64,000 nt of DNA from Burkholderia sp. IMCC1007 (lineage in GTDB: Bacteria; Pseudomonadota; Gammaproteobacteria; Burkholderiales; Burkholderiaceae): positions 247,410 to 311,409 of the forward strand of contig NZ_JAPVQY010000003.1 of assembly GCF_027257875.1 (NCBI RefSeq), given 5' to 3'. Both the position numbers and the translations under genes were made by a program. Every line of letters begins with the position of its first letter. The first letter of the stretch is position 1. Of this stretch, positions 44,919 to 54,700 are shown in pieces. The notes beneath the pieces were generated by a model. The model did not search any database and was not told where the DNA came from. It saw only the letters and a program-made list of their open reading frames with translations.

Positions 44919-44967
44919 GTGTGACAGAGATCGACAGGACAGGGCAGATTCTACCGGGTAGCCTCTC

Positions 44968-44981
44968 ACTAAGATACTAGT
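44968..44981. promoter_or_regulatory. GntR operator copy 2, gntR promoter
   Basis: ACTAAGATACTAGT matches ACTAA-N4-TTAGT at nine of ten consensus positions, 50 bases before the GntR ATG. Confidence 0.6.
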
Positions 44982-45046
44982 ACCCGAACGCACATCAGCT
45001 ACGGCAGGTCGGATTCGATACACGGCTAGGTATTTCCCCCGAAACA

Positions 45047-45062
45047 CACTAATACATTAGTG
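45047..45062. promoter_or_regulatory. GntR operator copy 3, perfect palindrome near the porin promoter
   Basis: CACTAAT-AC-ATTAGTG has 7-bp perfect arms. It lies between gntR and the divergent porin gene, 152 bases before the porin start. Confidence 0.65.
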
Positions 45063-45213
45063 CCCTATGATTCGATTGCGGCCCTGGCTCAAGCCTGTGG
45101 TTTGGTCGCGGAACATTGGGGCATGAACGTCGGGCTGGCATGACGTGTATGCGCTCCATCGATGAACGGTCGCAGAATTAATTAATACCCCGAAATATTC
45201 TAGGAGAGCACGG

Positions 45214-46383
45214 GTGAGGAGACTTCGCTATGCGCACGGCGGCGCCACATTGATTGCGAGTTGTATTTCGCTCTTTGCACACGCACAGAGCAGCGTCACG
45301 CTGTTTGGCGTCGTGGACAACGGTATCGGCTATACGAGCAACCAGAAAGGCCACTCGAACATTCAGATCCGCGGCGGTCAACTCAATGCCGACAAGTTCG
45401 GTTTGCAGGGCAAGGAGGATATCGGCGGCGGAACCGCCGTGATCTTCAAGCTCGAGCAAGGATATGACATCAATACCGGGGCACAAGCCGTCAGCGGGCT
45501 CGCATTCAACCGCCAGGCGAACGTCGGCATCACGAACGATCGCTACGGCACATTGTCGGCAGGCCGGCAATATACCCCGTACTTCTTCCTCCTGGGGCCG
45601 ATGGCCCCGGCGGCCTACCTGTCGGGGTCGGCCGCTCATCCCGGCGACATCACCAACCTCGACGCCGACTTTCGCGTGAACAACTCGGTGTCCTACATGT
45701 CGCCCACGTGGTCGGGTTTCGCGTTCGGTGCCATGTACGCCTTCGGCGGCACACCAGGCAGCGTTTCGAGCGGCAATACGTTCGATGCCGCGGTCAAGTA
45801 TGCGAATGGCCCGTTCAGCGCCGGCGTAGGCTACCACCGCATGAAGAATGCGACTGGAACCACCAATGCGTGGGCAGGCACAAGCAGCTTGCCGACGTCG
45901 GCGATCAATACCGGATACGTGTCCGCCGACACGGTCCAAATCATCGGCGTCGCCGCGCAGTACAGCACCGGCAACGTGAATGTCGGCGCAAACTACGCGA
46001 ACGTCCAGTATCGGCCCAACGGATCATCCTCATTCACCAGTACAGCAACGTTCAACGTCGCCGGCACATACGTCAATTGGCTGGTGAGACCTGACATATC
46101 GCTGAACGCTGCGTACTCCTATACCGCTGCGCGAGCGGCAAACAACATCACCGACCCGGCACGTTACCACCAGATCTCGGCAACCGAGCTGTACCTGCTG
46201 TCGAAAAGAACCGCCATTTACTTCGTTCAGAGTTATCAAGTGGCAACCGGCAAAACGCTGGGCTCGGGTGGTATCACGAACCCCATCAGCGCGGTCGCGT
46301 CCGTCGGCGATGCGCAAAATGGTGCACCGTCTTCGAACGGACATCAGTTCCTTGCGATACTCGGCATCCGGTCATTTTTTTGA
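45214..46383 (+). CDS. Outer-membrane porin of the uronate module
   Basis: A 389-residue porin_4-type precursor. The signal peptide ends LIASCISLFAHA with mature start QSSVTLFGVVDNGIGYTSN; LQGKEDIGGGTAVIFKLEQG is typical and the last residue is phenylalanine. The start is a GTG, with AGGAGA six to seven bases before it. Divergent from gntR and sharing its operator type, it probably lets the oligosaccharide across the outer membrane. Confidence 0.9.
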   Translation: MRRLRYAHGGATLIASCISLFAHAQSSVTLFGVVDNGIGYTSNQKGHSNIQIRGGQLNADKFGLQGKEDIGGGTAVIFKLEQGYDINTGAQAVSGLAFNRQANVGITNDRYGTLSAGRQYTPYFFLLGPMAPAAYLSGSAAHPGDITNLDADFRVNNSVSYMSPTWSGFAFGAMYAFGGTPGSVSSGNTFDAAVKYANGPFSAGVGYHRMKNATGTTNAWAGTSSLPTSAINTGYVSADTVQIIGVAAQYSTGNVNVGANYANVQYRPNGSSSFTSTATFNVAGTYVNWLVRPDISLNAAYSYTAARAANNITDPARYHQISATELYLLSKRTAIYFVQSYQVATGKTLGSGGITNPISAVASVGDAQNGAPSSNGHQFLAILGIRSFF

Positions 46384-46539
46384 CGGGGAATTCTGGAAAT
46401 GTGGTGAGCCAGGCGTCGAGTCGATGACTTGAACGGGGCGGAAAACAATTGCCTCCGTCTTGTCATCGGCCTTGCGCCAGTGCTCCCGCATTAGCGCCTT
46501 CTGGCTGTCTGTATAGTAGATCCGCCGTCTCTGCCTCAT
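46372..46539 (-). pseudogene. IS30-family transposase N-terminal fragment
   Basis: The minus-strand frame MRQRRRIYYTDSQKALMREH, continuing WRKAD, matches the beginning of IS30-type transposases as I know them; afterwards the frame loses resemblance and stops next to the porin 3' end. Only about 25 of some 330 residues remain, so it is a dead remnant. Confidence 0.6.
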
Positions 46540-46579
46540 TGCAACACGCGTCACTGCCGTGTAACTTCAGCGTGTTGCA
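46540..46579. repeat. Facing inverted repeats, possible IS30 ends
   Basis: TGCAACACGC (46540-46549) and GCGTGTTGCA (46570-46579) are perfect 10-bp arms 20 bases apart. The left arm abuts the transposase-fragment ATG; the right arm continues into a sequence (TCGACGGGTTGAATCCGC) that resembles a second insertion-sequence end reading the other way. Confidence 0.45.
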
Positions 46580-46769
46580 TCGACGGGTTGAATCCGCACC
46601 TTAAAGCTGCCGGTGACGGCGGAGTGGGTCGAATCGCCGCCGTCCATCATTACCTTTGAGCAGCACGCGCTGATCGTGAAGCGTTCAACGGGGATAAACA
46701 GAAGACGCGCGACCAGAACCGGTCGCGCGGCAAAAGCAGACGGGAATGAATAATCGCCGAAGAAAAACG
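46580..46769. other. Non-coding remnant DNA right of the IS30 fragment
   Basis: No credible gene. A hairpin CGCGCGACC-AGAA-CCGGTCGCGCG-like inverted pair lies at about 46708-46731 (GCGCGACC and GGTCGCGC), 40 bases past the stop of the small minus-strand gene, where it could act as a weak terminator. Confidence 0.35.
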
Positions 46770-47000
46770 TTACGATCCGCCGCCGGCCAGAATCTGCTCG
46801 ACGGCCATCGAGCGCGCCGCTTCTTCGGCCTCTTCAGGGGTGTCGAACACGCTGTCCGACACGTGGACCAGATGCCATTCGGGTCTGTCGGAAGCGTCGC
46901 GGAAAATGCGGAAGCGCGCGCAATAGCCGCGCGGTGTGACCGGGACCACGTCGATTTCGACGGATGCGCCTTCTATCTGATGTCTGACGAAGCCGTCCAT
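46770..47000 (-). CDS. Small protein of unknown function (76 aa)
   Basis: I do not recognise a family. It begins MDGFVRHQIEGASVEIDVVP, has a strand-rich middle (GYCARFRIF, EWHLVHVSDSVFD) and ends in an acidic helix TPEEAEEAARSMAVEQILAG. AGGAGGGC precedes the ATG. Strand-then-helix layout and size recall the 77-residue protein at 6275-6508. Confidence 0.7.
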   Translation of the reverse strand: MDGFVRHQIEGASVEIDVVPVTPRGYCARFRIFRDASDRPEWHLVHVSDSVFDTPEEAEEAARSMAVEQILAGGGS

Positions 47001-47561
47001 GCTGCCCTCCTGACGCCACCGTTGAACGCAGAAATCCTAGCATGACGGGTTCGATACGGCGGGTGCATTGCAGCATGCGGGGGTCGCCTTCAGCGGCCTT
47101 CCAGGACAACGCCAGGCTGCGCAACAGGTGCCGTTGGCACGGCACCGCCTGAATTATTCGGTCGACTCGTCCTCGCGGACGGCTCTTCGCGTCGCGCAAC
47201 GTGGCGTCGGCGAGACGCCCCAATGGCACGTTCCGCGCGCTGCTGTAACCGGGACAGTGGGTCCCTCGCCCAAGGCGGGCGTGGTGAATGGCCGCGGCCA
47301 GGCAGGCATGACCGGCTCTTGTCGACCCATCGCCGACGTTCAACGACGCTCGCTTCTACGTCAGCAATTTGTCGGTTTGCAGACGTCTGCGGGAGCGAGC
47401 CTCGGCGCAATCGCCTCCGGCACATGCGTGGCCTGCTGTCCGTTCCTGAAGCGGAACGCCCACCGAACTGAACTGACCGACGTTGCGGCCTGCCGGTGGC
47501 ACTGGTACCGCAGCGGGGTCCGCATTTTCTGCAATGACCCTCTTGAACCCGTGGCGCCCAA
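47001..47561. other. Gene-less 561-bp region between the small gene and the signalling operon
   Basis: Frames on both strands are Arg/Ala-rich or short. The DNA around 47310-47460 has an old, repeat-like look (GTCGACCCATCGCC, TTTGCAGACGTCTGC), resembling decayed dispersed sequence, but I cannot name it. No terminator was found for the operon that ends at 47562. Confidence 0.4.
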
Positions 47562-48728
47562 CTAGCTGAACCGGAGGATCGTCATGGTGGCAGCAAGGCC
47601 TGGCTCGTTGTCAGCGAACGCCAAAAAACCATGGTGCAGCGTCGCCACCGCTTTGACGAGCGCGAGCCCGAGTCCGACGCCAGGGGTCCCCCGGCTGCGG
47701 TCGCCGCGATAGAACCGCTCTGTCACCTTGGACCGTTCGGCGAACGGGATACCGGGCCCGTCATCCGACACCGTGACGTCGATACGATCGTCACGCTCAC
47801 ACAACGACACCTCGACCTCGCCGTCGTCCTGCGCGTACTTCAGCGCGTTGTCGATCAGATTACCGATCGCTTGCGCGAGCAGCAACGGGTCGACGTCGGC
47901 CAGCACCGCCGTTTCCGAACATAGCAACAGCGTCAGCGAAATGCCGCGCAACTCCGCGACGGGCTGATAGAACTCGACGGCATCCGACAGGATGGTCACG
48001 ACGTCACTTTTGACAAAACCCGAACGCCGCACGCCCGCATCGATCTCGGCGAGACGAAGCAGCGCATTGAAAATGCCGATCACGCGGTCCACGTCGGCTA
48101 TCGCCACTTCGAGCTGGCCCAGCGTGTCTTCGTCGCCCTTCTTGCGCAGCCCGAGCAACAGCACCTCGAGTCTCGAACGCAGCTCGGTAAGCGGCGTGCG
48201 CAGATCGTGCGCAATCGCGTTCGACACATTGCGAACGCCGTCCAGCACTTCGATCAACGCGTCCTGCGCCTGGATGCGCGTCCTGATCTCTTCTTCGAGC
48301 CTCGCGTTCTGTTCCTGCTGCAAGCGTTGCAATGCATGCAGCTTCAGATGCATCTGCACGCGCACGGCCACTTCTTCCATTTGCAGCGGCTTGGTCACGA
48401 AGTCCATCGCGCCGACGCGGAAACCCGTGATCTTGTCCTCGGTCTGCGTCAGCGAGGTCATGAAAATCACGGGGATATCCCGCGTGACGGGATTGTCCTT
48501 GAGCGCGCGGCAGGTCTGGAAACCATCGATGCCGGGCATCACCACGTCGAGCAGGATCAGGTCGGGCTTGACCAGTTCGGCGCGGCGCAGCGCCTCGTGG
48601 CCGTCGCGCGCGACGGCCACGCTCAGCCCTTCGGCTTCCAGCGTATCGACGACGAGCGCCAGATTCGCCGCCGTGTCGTCGACCACGAGCACGACGGGCG
48701 CGTCTTTGTTGTGCTCTCGCATCGTCAA
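47562..48728 (-). CDS. Receiver-histidine kinase fusion protein
   Basis: A 388-residue soluble protein with an N-terminal receiver domain (about 10-130; VLVVDDTAANLALVV, phospho-acceptor Asp in LILLDVVMPGIDG, Lys in VTKPL), a coiled-coil (135-165) and a histidine kinase core: HisKA VSNAIAHDLRTPLTELRSRL, N-box NLIDNALKYAQ, G1 VSDDGPGIPF, G2 GVGLGLALVKAV. It has no membrane segments. Its ATG overlaps the preceding hybrid kinase by four bases. It is the last gene of the four-gene signalling operon. Confidence 0.92.
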   Translation of the reverse strand: MTMREHNKDAPVVLVVDDTAANLALVVDTLEAEGLSVAVARDGHEALRRAELVKPDLILLDVVMPGIDGFQTCRALKDNPVTRDIPVIFMTSLTQTEDKITGFRVGAMDFVTKPLQMEEVAVRVQMHLKLHALQRLQQEQNARLEEEIRTRIQAQDALIEVLDGVRNVSNAIAHDLRTPLTELRSRLEVLLLGLRKKGDEDTLGQLEVAIADVDRVIGIFNALLRLAEIDAGVRRSGFVKSDVVTILSDAVEFYQPVAELRGISLTLLLCSETAVLADVDPLLLAQAIGNLIDNALKYAQDDGEVEVSLCERDDRIDVTVSDDGPGIPFAERSKVTERFYRGDRSRGTPGVGLGLALVKAVATLHHGFLAFADNEPGLAATMTILRFS

Positions 48729-51694
48729 CTCCCTTCGCTGTTCAGATGATGTTCGATCAACGAAAGCAGAGCCTGCGATTCGTAGGTCATGGCAAGTTGC
48801 CGCAAACGCGCGGCGAACGGTTCATACTTTTCATGCGAACTCACAAGACGATCGGCGTGCCGGCTGATGTCGCGCATCGAGCCGAGCAGCGCATAGCGGT
48901 GCAGCGCCGTCATTTCCTCGCGCGGCGGGATGATCATCGGCCGGTCAGCTTCGCAGGATGGGTCGGCTCCCTGCTGTGTCACCAGGCCGAGCAGCCTTGC
49001 GATCGAGCCCAATAGGCGGTCGAGATTGAGCGGCTTTTCGAGAAACACGTTTGCGCCCGCGTCGATGCTCGCGCGTGCGTTCTGTTCGGACGCGTCGGCG
49101 GATACGACGATCACGGGCGTCGCTGCCAGTGCTGGCGAACGGCGCAGATGGTGCAGCGTTTCTATGCCGCCCATCAACGGCATCACCGTGTCGAGCACGA
49201 TCAGTTCGGGCGCGCACGCTGCAGCCTTGTCGAGTGCATCGCGCCCATCGCTGCTTTCGATCACACGAAAGCCGGCCTGTCCCAGCACTTCCGCGAGCAG
49301 CGTGCGGTTCGCGGGGACATCGTCGACCACCAGAATGGCGCGGCCCGCGCCATCGAGGCTGCCCGCCCGAACACGCGGTACGCATTCGTCCAGCCCGGCC
49401 GCCGACGCGGGCGCATCCAGTTCGAAACCAAACACGCTGCCCTCGCCGGCCGAACTTGTGACTTCGATCTCGCCGCCCATCATGCGGACGAGTTGCCGGC
49501 TGATCGCGAGACCCAGCCCCGCGCCGCCGCTGCGCCGCGTGTGATCGCCCGCCTGTTCGAACGGTTGAAAGATCGCTTCCAGCCGGTCGGCGCTCACGCC
49601 GATACCGGTATCGCGCACCGCGAAGCGCAGGCGCCCCGCCTCGCCTCGGCTGACCGACAGCGTGACCCCGCCGTGGTCGGTGAACTTGACGGCATTCTCG
49701 AGCAGATTGAGCAGCACCTGGCGTAGCCGGCGCTCATCGACACGGACCACGGCAGGAAGATCGGGCGCGGCCACATAGTTCAGCACGAGGCGCTTTTGCT
49801 GCGCGCGCACGGCGACGATTTCCGCGATCGTCTCGAGAAACCCGCGCAGCGACACTTCGCCGACCTGCAGTTCCAGCTTGCCGGCACCCAGACGCGCGAA
49901 GTCGAGAATATCGTTGATCAGCGTCAGCAGATGCTGCCCGCTCTGCTCGATCACACCGACACTCGCCAGCTGGCGCGTGTCGAGCCGCGCGTCACGCTGC
50001 AGTATCTGCGCATAGCCGAGAATGCCGTTGAGCGGCGTGCGCAGTTCATGGCTGATGTTGGCGAGGAACTGGTCCTTCGCGCGGCTGGCCGCTTCCGCCG
50101 CGTCCTTCGCGACGCGCACCGTGTCTTCCAGCGCCTTGCGCGCGGAGATGTCCTGAATGATGACGATGACGTGGGTCGTCTGACCTGACGCGTCCTGCTG
50201 AAGCGCAACCGACAGCGTTACCCACACGCGCGCCCCGTCGAACCTGACAAGCGGCACCTCCTCCGAATAATGTTTGAGCTTGCCTTCCGTCAGCAGGCGG
50301 AACCGGTCGATGCTCGCCACGCTGAAATCAGCATCGATCAGCTCGTGCAGACGTCGCTGTTGCAACGCGTCCCGCGGCCAGCCGACGATCTCGCGCGACC
50401 GATGATTCACACGCAGAAAGCGCCCATCGAGATCGCAATGCACGACGCCGACCGCGGCGTTTTCGAAGGTGCCTCGAAAGCGCTCTTCGCTCGCGCGCAG
50501 CGCCTGCTCGGTCATTTTCAGTTGCGTGATGTCGACCAGACTGCCGACGAAGCGCACCGGCTTGCCCGTCGCGTCGCGGCGCGCGGTGCCGCGCACCAGC
50601 ACCCAGCGGTCGGTGCCGTCGCGATGCCGCAGCCGGTTCTCCAGTTCGAACAAGCCGTCGCCGCTTTCGAGGAACGACGCGACCGCGCGATCCGTGCTGT
50701 CGCGATGATCGGGATGCAGCACGCTCATGTACGCTTCGTAATCGAGGCGCGCTTGCGGCGTGTCGAAGCCGAGCCACTCGTAGATGTTCGAATAGCGAGC
50801 GAAGCCGAGCTTGTAATCGCCTTCGGGCATGTCGATTTCCCACACGCCGACATTCGAGCCGTACATCGCCATTTCGAGCCGCGCATTGGTCTCGCGAAGA
50901 ATTTCCGCTTCCTGCGCGCGGCGCTTTTGCGTCACGTCGCGAAACACGATCACGATGCCCTGACGTACGCCGCGTTCGTCCGTCATCGGCGTGCCCGTGC
51001 ATTCGACGGGCAGGTCGCTGCCGCCGCGCACGCGCAGAACGGCGCGCGCGGGCAGCCCGCCGTCGCGCGCGGTTTGCAGCACGGCGGCCATCGGATCGTC
51101 GATCAGCGCGAGCGTGTTCTCATCGTGCAGACGGAAAACCTCGCGTAGCGGCCGTCCCGTCGCTTCGCTGCGCGACCAGCCCGTCAGCGCTTCGCCGGCG
51201 AGATTGACAAAGGTGACGAGGCCATCGACATCGGTCGACAGCACGCCGTCGCCGATACTCGACAGCGTGATCGCATAGCGCTGCTCGCTCTCGCGCAAAC
51301 GCCGCTCGGCGCTGTGCTTGTAAAGCGCCATTTCGACGACGGTACGCAACTGCGTGTCGTCGAAGGGCTTGAGCACGTAGCCGTACGGTTCCGCTGCCGT
51401 CGCGCGGCGGATCGTCTCTTCGTCCGCATAGGCGGTGAGAAACACGACGGGAATGTCGCGCGCTTCGCGGATACGCCGCGCGGTATCGATGCCGTCCAGT
51501 TCGCCTTCGAGCCGCACGTCCATCAGCACCAGATCCGGCTTGCTGCCTGCGGGCAGCGTGTCGAGCAACGCGAGCGCTTCTTCGCCGCTACCCGCGCTGC
51601 CGACCACAACATAGCCCGCGCGGTTCATCTGTTGCGCGATATCGCGTGCAACGATGCGGTCATCCTCGACGATCAAGATTTGCGCGCTGGTCAT
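48725..51694 (-). CDS. Hybrid sensor histidine kinase, REC-PAS-PAS-PAS-HK-REC
   Basis: A 989-residue cytosolic hybrid kinase. Order: receiver (5-120; ILIVEDDRIVARDIA, LVLMDVRLEGELDG), three PAS/PAC domains (about 135-265, 275-400, 405-525; FRDVTQKRR, LVDITQLKM, IQDISARKA), HisKA (FLANISHELRTPLNGILGY at about 550), ATPase (LLENAVKFTDHGG, DTGIGVSADRLEAIFQPFEQ, GGAGLGLAIS), second receiver (about 785-905; ILVVDDVPANRTLL, LIVLDTVMPLMGG), and a 70-residue helical tail. The tail could be a degenerate HPt, but I see no clear phospho-acceptor motif. A 12-base gap separates it from the giant kinase upstream. Confidence 0.93.
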   Translation of the reverse strand: MTSAQILIVEDDRIVARDIAQQMNRAGYVVVGSAGSGEEALALLDTLPAGSKPDLVLMDVRLEGELDGIDTARRIREARDIPVVFLTAYADEETIRRATAAEPYGYVLKPFDDTQLRTVVEMALYKHSAERRLRESEQRYAITLSSIGDGVLSTDVDGLVTFVNLAGEALTGWSRSEATGRPLREVFRLHDENTLALIDDPMAAVLQTARDGGLPARAVLRVRGGSDLPVECTGTPMTDERGVRQGIVIVFRDVTQKRRAQEAEILRETNARLEMAMYGSNVGVWEIDMPEGDYKLGFARYSNIYEWLGFDTPQARLDYEAYMSVLHPDHRDSTDRAVASFLESGDGLFELENRLRHRDGTDRWVLVRGTARRDATGKPVRFVGSLVDITQLKMTEQALRASEERFRGTFENAAVGVVHCDLDGRFLRVNHRSREIVGWPRDALQQRRLHELIDADFSVASIDRFRLLTEGKLKHYSEEVPLVRFDGARVWVTLSVALQQDASGQTTHVIVIIQDISARKALEDTVRVAKDAAEAASRAKDQFLANISHELRTPLNGILGYAQILQRDARLDTRQLASVGVIEQSGQHLLTLINDILDFARLGAGKLELQVGEVSLRGFLETIAEIVAVRAQQKRLVLNYVAAPDLPAVVRVDERRLRQVLLNLLENAVKFTDHGGVTLSVSRGEAGRLRFAVRDTGIGVSADRLEAIFQPFEQAGDHTRRSGGAGLGLAISRQLVRMMGGEIEVTSSAGEGSVFGFELDAPASAAGLDECVPRVRAGSLDGAGRAILVVDDVPANRTLLAEVLGQAGFRVIESSDGRDALDKAAACAPELIVLDTVMPLMGGIETLHHLRRSPALAATPVIVVSADASEQNARASIDAGANVFLEKPLNLDRLLGSIARLLGLVTQQGADPSCEADRPMIIPPREEMTALHRYALLGSMRDISRHADRLVSSHEKYEPFAARLRQLAMTYESQALLSLIEHHLNSEGS

Positions 51695-51706
51695 GGCGTG
51701 TGGCCG

Positions 51707-54700
51707 TCAACGTTCGGCTGCATTGAAGTGAATGGTGAAAGTGGTGCCGTGCTGCTGCGCGATATCGACGCGGCCGCGCAATTGCAGCGCGAGGTCGTGA
51801 ACGAGGCGCAAGCCGAGCGTTTCATCGCGTTCGAACGAAAAATCAGGCGCGAGGCCGACGCCGTCGTCGGCGACGATCAACGCGCAGCGCTGGTCGTCGA
51901 TCGCCTTGAGCTCGACCTTGAGCACGCCGCCGCGCTGATCCGGAAACGCATGCTTGAGCGCATTCGACACCAGTTCGTTGATGACGAGACCGCACGACAC
52001 CGCGCGGTTCATGTCGAGCTGAATGTCGTCGACGTCGATCCGCAGGTCGACGCCCAGTCGCCCCATGTCGTAGACACGTGCCAGATGACCGCATAACGTC
52101 TTCACGTGCGCCGTCATCGCGATGCGCGCGAAGTTGCCCGCGCGATACAGGTTCTCGTGCACCATCGCCATCGAGCGTACGCGATTGCGGCTGTCGGCGA
52201 ACAGCTCGGCCACGGCCTTGTCCGTCACGCGCTCCGCTTGAAGATTCAGCAGGCTGCTGATCAGTTGCAGATTGTTCTTCACGCGATGATGCACTTCATG
52301 CAGCAGCGCATCTTTCTCGGCGAGCAACGCTTGCTTCTCTTCGAGCGACGCATTTTCGAGCGACACGGCCGCCTGTGACGCAAGCAGCCCGAGCACGGCG
52401 AGACGCGCGGGCGTGAACACGCCCGGCGCGAGTTCGTTCTCCAGATACAGCACGCCGATCAGCTTCGACTGCTTGACGAGCGGCAGCGACAGCACCGAAC
52501 GCGAATGCTGCGCGGCGAAATGCTCGTCGGTCGACCAGGTCTGGTCGGAGAATGCATCGTCGATCAGCAACGCGCGTTGCGTGCGAATGCTTTCGAGCAG
52601 CACGGCGCTCGACAGATCCTGCGCATTCACCGGCCTGCTGTCGAAGCGCACTTCCGTGCCTTCGCGCGCCGCCACCGCGGTTGCTTCGATCCACAACGCG
52701 TCGGCGCGCGGCAGCACGAGCAGCGCGCGCCGCGCGCCCGCATGTTCGAGCATGATGGTCATCAGCGTGCGCATCAGACGCTCGGGAATCAGTTCGCCGG
52801 AGATCGCCTGCGACGCCTTCATCACGGTATCGACGTCGATATGTTCGGCGACGATGCCGGGCGTCGGCGCCTGCTCGACGGGCTCGCGCAGCAACTCGGC
52901 ATGACGCCCGTCGAGCGACTTCACGCGCGCCATCGCGCCCCAGCGCAACCACGCGCGGCGCGCGTTGCGGACATACGCAGCCGCCGTCGTCGCAAAGCCG
53001 CGCGCCAGATAGAACTTCGCGGCGATCTCATGCGCGAGCGCTTCGTCGTGCGGGAAATCATGCTTGCGCGCGAGACGGATCGCTTCTTCGTAGTGATTCA
53101 TCGCTTCGAACTCGCGGCCCGCAATGCGCGCGATTTCGCCGCGCATCAACGCCGCGCGGCTGCTGAAGTTGCTCGGGCAGTGCTGGGCCCACAGCGCCAG
53201 CTGCCGCTGATGCGTGGCGAGCTTGTCCAGATTCCCGGCCTTGGCGTTTTCCGGCGCGCCGTCATGCCAGCGTGCGCGCGCGAGCCCTGCAAAGAACTGA
53301 TACTCGGCGATTTCGAAATGACCCGACGATGTCCACAGCAACGGCGACGCCTTGCTGTCCGCATGCATCGCGCCGTCGATATCGCCTGCCAGATAGCGCG
53401 CCTGCAGCTTGCGGATCCAGTACCAGCACGCCGCGATCGCGAGACTCGGATCGCCGTCGACGCGCTTCTCGAACGCGGCATCGCCGAACGGATCGGGAAG
53501 TGGGTCATGCGCGTCGAGGTTGCCGCGCAACGAACGAATCAGCGCGAGCTGCGCGGTGATGATGTCGACGATCAGGCCGAACTTCGCGGCCTGAACGATC
53601 TGCAGACGACGCTGCGCTTCCTGCTCGACTTCCGCGAGCGGCTCGCCCGCGGCGATCAGCGTCGTGACCGTGCAGCAGCTGCTGAAGCCGATGTAGGTCA
53701 GATCGCCGCCTTCGCTCGCGACTTCGAACGCGCGGCGCAGCAACGGCAAACCGGTACGGATCGGCCGCGTCCACGGCGTCACGTGATACGCGAAGCACAT
53801 GTAGACGCGCGCCTTGAAGCGGTCCAGTCCGCGCTTGTCCACGAGCGCGAGGCCGAGCTGGCCGAAGCGGTAGCCCGCGTCGTAGTCGTCGAACAGCGGA
53901 CCCGCGACCATGCCGAGATACGCATAGCCGAGCGACGACGCATCGCTGTTGCCGTACAGCAGGCTCAGGTTCGCCATCCGGCACAGCACGAGACACACGA
54001 GCTTTTCATCGCTGAAGAACGCGGGCGGCAACACGGCCGTCAGCACGTTCATCGTCGCGGCCAGTCCGGCATCGTCGAGCAAGGGCAGATCGACCAGCGT
54101 TTCGATCGGCGCGCCGCCGATACCCTGCAACAGCGTGTCGTATTCTTCGCGCGCCGCGTCGCGGCCCGGATGCGGATTCCAGTCGATGCCGACATGCCGC
54201 AGATAGTCGAGGCACGTCTGCACCGCGAGGTTCATCTGATCGAGCGCCGTGTACAGCGTGACGCGCAGAAACGTGACGGCCGCGCGGTCGGCCAGCGTGC
54301 GCGCGCGCGTGTCGAGCATCGACAGCCGTTCGTCGCTGCTTGCCGTGGCGCCCGTCAGAAACTCGCATTCGGCGCGCTGGCTTTCCAGCTGGAATTTGCG
54401 CGCATAGTCGGCGTCCCAGCCGCTTTCGCCGAGCAGTTCGCTGCCCGTCGACAGGTACGCGAGCGCCGAGCCATACGCCGACGACGCGCGTGCGCGCTGC
54501 CCCGCTTCGAGATTGAAGTCGACCACGCGCGCACGTTCGACGGGATCGTCGAGTAAAGGAATGACGCGGTTGTACTGGTTGACGATCTCGAAGATGCTGC
54601 GCGCTTCGTCCGTAGCCGGCTGCGCCGCGAGAATCCGGCCGATCCGCAGATGCGCGTGCGCACGCTGCAGCGGCGGGATCAGTTCATACGCTGCCTCGTG

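Noticed and set aside
47068..47565. A 165-codon plus-strand frame before the signalling operon
   Set aside because: No domain, no ribosome site, uneven composition and no continuity of conserved segments.
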